From the NCBI GenBank assembly GCA_003702465.1, contig REGF01000004.1, positions 1 through 34,973 on the forward strand: a DNA stretch of 34,973 nucleotides, given 5' to 3'. Shown here piece by piece: positions 30,596 to 34,973 of this stretch. The translations under genes and the position numbers were made by a program. This stretch comes from Candidatus Nitrosomarinus sp. (GTDB lineage Archaea; Thermoproteota; Nitrososphaeria; Nitrososphaerales; Nitrosopumilaceae). Every line of letters begins with the position of its first letter. The stretch's first letter is position 1. The notes beneath the pieces were generated by a model, which worked only from the letters and a program-made list of their open reading frames with translations, had not been told where the DNA came from and ran no database searches.

Positions 30596-32527
30596 TTTTA
30601 TAGCTTCTTGTACTTGAGGATAATGAGCAGGAAGTTTGAACGTTCTTCTAATATTCATTGCAAGGTTTTCTGATTTTGAACGTTCACCGTGATTAACTAA
30701 TACACGACGTAGTTTTGGTCTTAATCTTTGTACAAATGACATTAATTGGTTGTAATCACTATGTCCACTAAATCCATCTAATTTTTCAACACCACAGTTT
30801 ACAGAAACAACTTCAACTTTGCCTTCTTTACCTAACATTGAAACTTGTTTAGAACCATCTAGTACACGTCTTCCTAAAGTTCCATTGACTTGATATGAAA
30901 CGAATACAACTTTATTTTTTGGATCAGGAGCAATATTTTTGAAATATTCTAAAACAGGTCCACCCTCTAACATTCCAGATGTTGCCAATATTATACATGG
31001 AGAATCTTCTCTCATTGGTTCCTCTCTAGCATCAGCATGTTCAATATTTGTAAAGTATTCAGAATCAAATGGATTATCATCAGTTTCTAAAATTTTTTGT
31101 TTTAATTCTCTTGCAAGATATTCAGGATATGACTCATGGATTGCGGATGCTTCAGAGATCATACCTTCAGTAAAAACTGGAGCTTCAACCATTTCACCAG
31201 ATTTCATATAATGATCAATTACCATCATGATTTCTTGTGCACGACCAACTGCTGGAATTGGGATTAAGACTTTGCCCCCATCTGCTAAAGTATTGTTAAC
31301 TGCATTGATAAAAGAAGATTCTACTTGTTGTCTTGTAGGTTGTACATCTTCTCTAAGACCATATGTACTTTCAATTAGTAAAGTCTCAACTCTGGGAAAA
31401 TTCCAACTTGCAGCTTCAAATAAAATACTTTTTCCAAATTTGATATCACCAGAATATACAAAATTGTGATCACCATTACCAATATGAAAATGACATAATG
31501 CAGAACCAAGAATATGTCCTGCATTAGCAAGTACTAATTTAATGTCAGGGGAAATATCAGTTACAGTTCCATATGGTAAAGTAATTGTTTGTCTCATTAC
31601 TTGTTTAACATCTCTTTCAGCATACATTGGAGTTCTACCTTGTGCTGCTGCAACTTTAATTGCGTCTAGTTGAATTAAATTCATCATAGGTAATGTCGGT
31701 TCACTGCAGTAAATTGGACCTTTGTAACCATATTTGCATAATGCTGGTAAAAATCCAGTGTGATCTAAATGAGCATGTCCAATTACTACAGCATCAAGTT
31801 CGTCTAATGTAATATCTAGGGAATCAAGTCGTGGATAGGAATCCATAGGAGAACGAGCACCAGGATTTATTCCGCAGTCAACCAAAATTTTACTTTCTGG
31901 TGTTGATAATAGCATTGAAGATCTTCCAACTTGACCAAAACCACCAAGAGTATGAAGAGATACTTCAGTTCTCTGTGATAAACGAGGTCTAAAAATGTCA
32001 TCCCCAACTTGCTTCATTTGTTTACTTCTTTCAGCAGATGCTTGTTTTAGAGTCGAATTGATTGTTTGGATAGTTCGTGATGGGACTGTAGTAGCTTTTC
32101 TAATTCTTAATCTCCATCCAATTTTTTCTGTTAAATCAGCATGATTGAACTCTTTAGCATTTCTTTGTAACAACCAAGGTCTTTTTGCCTCAATTGATAC
32201 TTCACCAGTTGAAGTGTCAAACAGTGTAGCTTGTAAATTAGCTTCTTCAGGTACATGTTCAGCAATAATTTTTCTACATTCATCTTCTGGTTTTCTTATT
32301 GATTCATCAGTACGAATAACAATTCGTTTTTTAATTATGTTAACAAGTTTTGAAATTGTTTCATTATTTTCTAAAAGATATCTAGGCGAATTTGTGTAAA
32401 GTGCAATCCTTGGTCCTTCATATTCTATCTTTGTTATACTAGCTTCTTTTGGCATACTTTGCAGTATGGTTGCCATTATATTCTGGCTGCTAGGAGGTAA
32501 TTCTTTTGGAGGTTGTTTTTTTTGCAT
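30587..32527 (-). CDS. aCPSF1 (FttA) beta-CASP ribonuclease, transcription terminator
   Basis: A 646-residue KH-MBL-beta-CASP protein, the archaeal CPSF73 homologue that cuts nascent RNA at U-rich sites and ends transcription. The N-terminal KH-like region (about 20-180) starts PKEASITKIEYEGPRIALYT. The metallo-beta-lactamase part carries HAHLDH (about residues 251-256), then YSGDIKFGKSILFE and LIESTYG. The beta-CASP part has GGKVLIPIPAVGRAQEIMM and ATSGMLEGGPVLEYF, and the C-terminal His region is GFSGHSDYNQL and VNHGERSKS. I choose ATG 32525-32527, which has AGTGAT three bases before it and lies 7 bp past the psmB stop; an ATG 13 codons earlier would overlap psmB by 32 bp and lacks a ribosome site. 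Confidence 0.95.
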   Translation of the reverse strand: MQKKQPPKELPPSSQNIMATILQSMPKEASITKIEYEGPRIALYTNSPRYLLENNETISKLVNIIKKRIVIRTDESIRKPEDECRKIIAEHVPEEANLQATLFDTSTGEVSIEAKRPWLLQRNAKEFNHADLTEKIGWRLRIRKATTVPSRTIQTINSTLKQASAERSKQMKQVGDDIFRPRLSQRTEVSLHTLGGFGQVGRSSMLLSTPESKILVDCGINPGARSPMDSYPRLDSLDITLDELDAVVIGHAHLDHTGFLPALCKYGYKGPIYCSEPTLPMMNLIQLDAIKVAAAQGRTPMYAERDVKQVMRQTITLPYGTVTDISPDIKLVLANAGHILGSALCHFHIGNGDHNFVYSGDIKFGKSILFEAASWNFPRVETLLIESTYGLREDVQPTRQQVESSFINAVNNTLADGGKVLIPIPAVGRAQEIMMVIDHYMKSGEMVEAPVFTEGMISEASAIHESYPEYLARELKQKILETDDNPFDSEYFTNIEHADAREEPMREDSPCIILATSGMLEGGPVLEYFKNIAPDPKNKVVFVSYQVNGTLGRRVLDGSKQVSMLGKEGKVEVVSVNCGVEKLDGFSGHSDYNQLMSFVQRLRPKLRRVLVNHGERSKSENLAMNIRRTFKLPAHYPQVQEAIKLF

Positions 32528-32534
32528 TAAATCA

Positions 32535-33167
32535 CTAAAGTTCGATAACTGCTTTCTTTTGTTCATCGGTTAATAGACGGAATCCATCTTTGTCCATTAC
32601 TGCGATGTTTATTCCATCACCAGTACCAATGTTTCTAACGATTGCAGCTTTAACAGCTCTTAAAGCTATTTTTTTTGCCTCTTCAACTGTGAGGTCATTT
32701 CTATATTCTTCTTCCAATAAACCATAAGCTACTGGAGAACCACTTCCAGTTGTAACATAAGATTTCTCTTCAACAGAACCAAACATATCAACATTAAACA
32801 ATGCAGGACCACTTGAATCATAACCACCTAGTAAGATATCAGCCATGAAAGGATATCCTCTGTTTTGATGGAAGATCAATGAACATAATCTTGCCAAGGA
32901 ATGAATAGATATTGAATTTTGTTTGTCTACTCTGTGTAAATTAGAATGATATCGTAAAACATCTACAATATTTTGTGCATCTGCAACACCACCTGCTAAA
33001 GTTAAACCTGCGTGTTTGTCAATTTGTTGAATTTTCATTGTATTGTTATTTGCAATAAAATATCCAGCGCTAGCCCTCATATCTGCGCATAAAACAACAC
33101 CATCTTTTGCCTTAATACCTACAGTGGTAGTCCCATGCAAAATTTTTTCTTCAACGTTTGTAGACAA
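32535..33167 (-). CDS. psmB: Proteasome beta subunit
   Basis: Catalytic beta subunit of the 20S proteasome (210 aa). A 12-residue propeptide ending HG is removed to expose Thr13 as the N-terminal nucleophile (GTTTVGIKAKDGVVLCADMRAS). Counted from that Thr, the supporting Asp17 (ADMRAS) and Lys33 (NTMKIQQ) are present, so the subunit should be active. Later family features include the GSGSPVAYGLLEEEY and VKAAIVRNIGTGDGINIAVM segments. The start is TTG with a weak AAAGGGA upstream; there is no in-frame ATG before the mature part. It precedes the aCPSF1 gene and is divergent from glycerol-1-phosphate dehydrogenase. Confidence 0.97.
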   Translation of the reverse strand: MSTNVEEKILHGTTTVGIKAKDGVVLCADMRASAGYFIANNNTMKIQQIDKHAGLTLAGGVADAQNIVDVLRYHSNLHRVDKQNSISIHSLARLCSLIFHQNRGYPFMADILLGGYDSSGPALFNVDMFGSVEEKSYVTTGSGSPVAYGLLEEEYRNDLTVEEAKKIALRAVKAAIVRNIGTGDGINIAVMDKDGFRLLTDEQKKAVIEL

Positions 33168-33205
33168 AATATTCCCTTTAAGATAAAGTAAATGTCATTC
33201 CACCC

Positions 33206-33214
33206 TTTTAAATA
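33206..33214. promoter_or_regulatory. Shared TATA element between psmB and glycerol-1-phosphate dehydrogenase
   Basis: TTTTAAATA reads as a TATA-like box on both strands. It is about 32-50 bp from the plus-strand starts and about 43 bp from the psmB start, so one palindromic box could serve both genes. The plus strand has CCACCC upstream. Confidence 0.45.
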
Positions 33215-33252
33215 ACTTTTTGATCATTGAAATCATAAATAATGAAGAAAAA

Positions 33253-33258
33253 GGAGGA
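33253..33258 (+). promoter_or_regulatory. GGAGGA ribosome site for glycerol-1-phosphate dehydrogenase
   Basis: GGAGGATC is a near-perfect match to the archaeal Shine-Dalgarno and ends a few bases before ATG 33263. It argues for that start over ATG 33242, which has no ribosome site but would suit a leaderless message. Confidence 0.65.
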
Positions 33259-33262
33259 TCGC

Positions 33263-34306
33263 ATGCAATCACACACAATGGAATTACCTAGGCTAATAGA
33301 GATCGGGGAGAAAAATATTGGAGACTTTGGAAAATTCCTATTTTCATTAAATAGGCCAAAAAAAGTTTCATTGATTAGTGGAACTAATGTTCAAAATGTT
33401 TTAAAATCTAAAATAGAAAAATCACTAAAAAATAAAAAAATTCGATATATTTGGCATACGTCTATTGATAATCAAATAAAATCAATTGATAAAATCCAAA
33501 AATCAGTTAAGAAGGATAATTCAGATTTAATTGTAGGAATTGGAGGAGGTCGTTCTGTTGATACTGCAAAACTAATTTCATATAATTTATCTATTCCATT
33601 TGTAAGTTTACCAACTGCGGCATCACATGATGGAATGGCAAGTCCATTTGTTTCTGTAAAAAGTGATAAACCTCATTCAATTGTAGCATCAGCGCCACTA
33701 GGTGTGTTTGTAGATATAGATGTAATCAAAAAAGCTCCATCTAAATTATTGGCAAGTGGCTGTGGAGATCTGATTGCAAATATTATAGCTGTAAAAGATT
33801 GGCAGTTAGGTCATAAAAAGAAAAAAGAATACTATGGAAGATATGCTGCAGACTTGGCAATGATGAGTGCAAAAATTGTTATGGAAAATTCTTCAGAATT
33901 TTCACGAAAAGGAGTAGATCATCGTGTAGTTGTTGAGGGATTAATTAGTGCAGGAGTTGCATCTTGTATTGCTGGAAGTAGTAGACCATGTTCTGGTGCA
34001 GAACATCTATTTTCACATGCACTTGATAAAATATCTCCAGGAATTGGACTGCACGGAGAAAAATGTGGAATTGGTTCTATTATGATGGCAAAATTACAAG
34101 GGCAAGATTGGAAAAAAATTATTAAAACATTAAAGGACGTAGGTGCACCAACAACAGCAAAACAAATTGGAATAGAATCAGATAAAATAATTGAAGCTTT
34201 GATTATTGCACAAGGATTAAGACCTGAGCGTTATACAATTTTAAAAGAAAAAATTATGACTAAAAAAACGGCATTAAATCTTGCAAAATCAACTAAAGTA
34301 ATTTAA
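33263..34306 (+). CDS. egsA: sn-Glycerol-1-phosphate dehydrogenase
   Basis: A 347-residue NAD(P)-dependent enzyme that reduces dihydroxyacetone phosphate to sn-glycerol-1-phosphate, the backbone of archaeal ether lipids. Seen: the Rossmann-type SDLIVGIGGGRSVDTAKLIS, VSLPTAASHDGMASPFVSV, and the zinc ligands in SGCGDLIAN (Asp), GAEHLFSHAL (His) and GLHGEKCG (His). The fold is that of the iron-containing alcohol dehydrogenase/glycerol dehydrogenase superfamily. I start at ATG 33263 because of the strong GGAGGA before it; ATG 33242 seven codons upstream is an alternative leaderless start. It is divergent from psmB and convergent with the FKBP gene, one base between the stops. Confidence 0.97.
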   Translation: MQSHTMELPRLIEIGEKNIGDFGKFLFSLNRPKKVSLISGTNVQNVLKSKIEKSLKNKKIRYIWHTSIDNQIKSIDKIQKSVKKDNSDLIVGIGGGRSVDTAKLISYNLSIPFVSLPTAASHDGMASPFVSVKSDKPHSIVASAPLGVFVDIDVIKKAPSKLLASGCGDLIANIIAVKDWQLGHKKKKEYYGRYAADLAMMSAKIVMENSSEFSRKGVDHRVVVEGLISAGVASCIAGSSRPCSGAEHLFSHALDKISPGIGLHGEKCGIGSIMMAKLQGQDWKKIIKTLKDVGAPTTAKQIGIESDKIIEALIIAQGLRPERYTILKEKIMTKKTALNLAKSTKVI

Positions 34307-34307
34307 T

Positions 34308-34973
34308 CTAAGAAGTTTTTTCTTTTGTTTCAGGTTTCTTGGTTTGTGCTTGTTTGTTGATATGAGTTTCAACAAAACTAATTTTTTCTAATGTATTTAC
34401 AAACTTGAAAATATCCATTTGTATGAAATGTTTCATTATTTGTAATCCATCAGCACGTAAAATATCTTCAGGAATTGTAATACTTGCTTCTTTATCTTTT
34501 AAATCAAAAGCAATTTTACTATCTTCAACAGGAAGTCTTTCTTTTAGAATTGCATCAACTTTATCATTTGGTGTATCTAAAGCTTTGAGTACATTAACAT
34601 CATAAAGAATTGTTTTTCCTGCATATCTATGATTATAATCAATTTGAACTCGACCTGAACCAATAAAACGAATTATTCCTCTTTTATTATCAACTTCAAT
34701 TGTGTCACCAACTGAAACTTTTTCTGCATCTTCACCTAATTTTCTTAGTGGAATCATTCTAACTTTAGTAGAATCTCTTGCACCAAAACCCTTGTCAGGT
34801 GTAACTTCAATTGTCAGCTTATCTCCAACTGATGTTTTTGCTAATGCTTCATCAAATCCCTTTAACACAGGATAAGATGTTTCGCCAACTGAAACTAGTT
34901 TAGGATGATATTTTGCATTTTCCTCATGAAGTGAATATTTTTTTGCATCTGCTTCTAGAGTGGTATCAAATAC
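34308..34973 (-). CDS. FKBP-type peptidyl-prolyl isomerase (5' end beyond window)
   Basis: A prolyl isomerase/chaperone of the archaeal long FKBP (SlyD-like) group; 221 residues are present and the N-terminus is cut by the right edge. Visible is FDTTLEADAKK, then PVLKGFDEALAKTSVGDKLTIEVTPDKGFGARDSTKVRMIPL. These show the FKBP core strand with G-F-D-E-A-L, the inserted IF domain typical of SlyD (about GDTIEVDNKRGIIRFIGSGRVQIDYNHRYAGKTILYDVNV), and a C-terminal extension ending in a Lys/Glu-rich tail. An internal GTG (34866-34868) is not the real start, because the frame stays open and conserved upstream to the window edge. Confidence 0.9.
   Translation of the reverse strand, partial: VFDTTLEADAKKYSLHEENAKYHPKLVSVGETSYPVLKGFDEALAKTSVGDKLTIEVTPDKGFGARDSTKVRMIPLRKLGEDAEKVSVGDTIEVDNKRGIIRFIGSGRVQIDYNHRYAGKTILYDVNVLKALDTPNDKVDAILKERLPVEDSKIAFDLKDKEASITIPEDILRADGLQIMKHFIQMDIFKFVNTLEKISFVETHINKQAQTKKPETKEKTS

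Noticed and set aside
1..34973. tRNA, rRNA or mobile elements
   Set aside because: I looked for T-loop motifs, long inverted repeats and transposase-like proteins and saw none; a covariance-model search would be needed to be certain about small RNAs.

Overview
The window looks like chromosomal DNA of a marine ammonia-oxidising thaumarchaeon (Nitrosopumilus-like). This is inferred from gene content and base composition, not from a database match. The DNA is AT-rich and gene-dense. It carries archaeal markers: an A-type ATP synthase, sn-glycerol-1-phosphate dehydrogenase for ether lipids, a proteasome beta subunit, the aCPSF1 (FttA) transcription-termination nuclease, the pantoate kinase/phosphopantothenate synthetase route to CoA, archaeal UMP kinase and a SepF homologue. 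It also has an Amt ammonium transporter with a cleavable signal peptide. Many genes have a TATA-like box about 25-30 bp before the start codon and hardly any leader; others have clear GGAGG/GGTGA ribosome-binding sites. I found no rRNA, tRNA, CRISPR array, insertion sequence or phage gene.

Layout. 1-9.6 kb: A-ATPase genes A (cut by the window edge) and E on the minus strand, I on the plus strand; a two-domain rhodanese; Amt; then a plus-strand group of an unknown protein, A-ATPase subunit C, a two-helix membrane protein and a Cas4-like four-cysteine protein; and a 36-residue membrane microprotein with its own strong promoter and hairpin terminator. 9.6-13.5 kb: a LEA14-like exported protein, a small unknown protein, and an overlapping tmk - HD phosphohydrolase - pyrH operon. 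13.5-19.7 kb: a small heat-shock protein, then minus-strand genes for a UbiB-type kinase, three small membrane proteins, and a MacB-like ABC exporter (permease, ATPase, surface/COG1361-like protein).

19.8-26.9 kb: a double-HTH regulator and a Nudix hydrolase; a minus-strand AbrB-PhoU protein; and a tightly packed CoA operon (pantoate kinase, phosphopantothenate synthetase, PanB, CoaBC) followed by a SAM methyltransferase. 26.9-35 kb: two small C2H2-type zinc proteins, an anchored unknown protein, an M24 peptidase, a PP-loop tRNA-thiolation-type protein, SepF convergent with aCPSF1, PsmB divergent from glycerol-1-phosphate dehydrogenase, and an FKBP-type prolyl isomerase cut by the right edge.

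Most of this is ordinary core genome. The parts most worth a second look are the 36-residue microprotein, a 15-bp element shared exactly by two ATPase promoters, a eukaryote-like thymidylate kinase with altered P-loop and DR motifs, a Cas4-like protein without its E-x-K motif, a SepF without room for a membrane helix, and the MacB-like exporter with a surface-type partner in place of MacA. I do not see a convincing wholly new multi-gene system.
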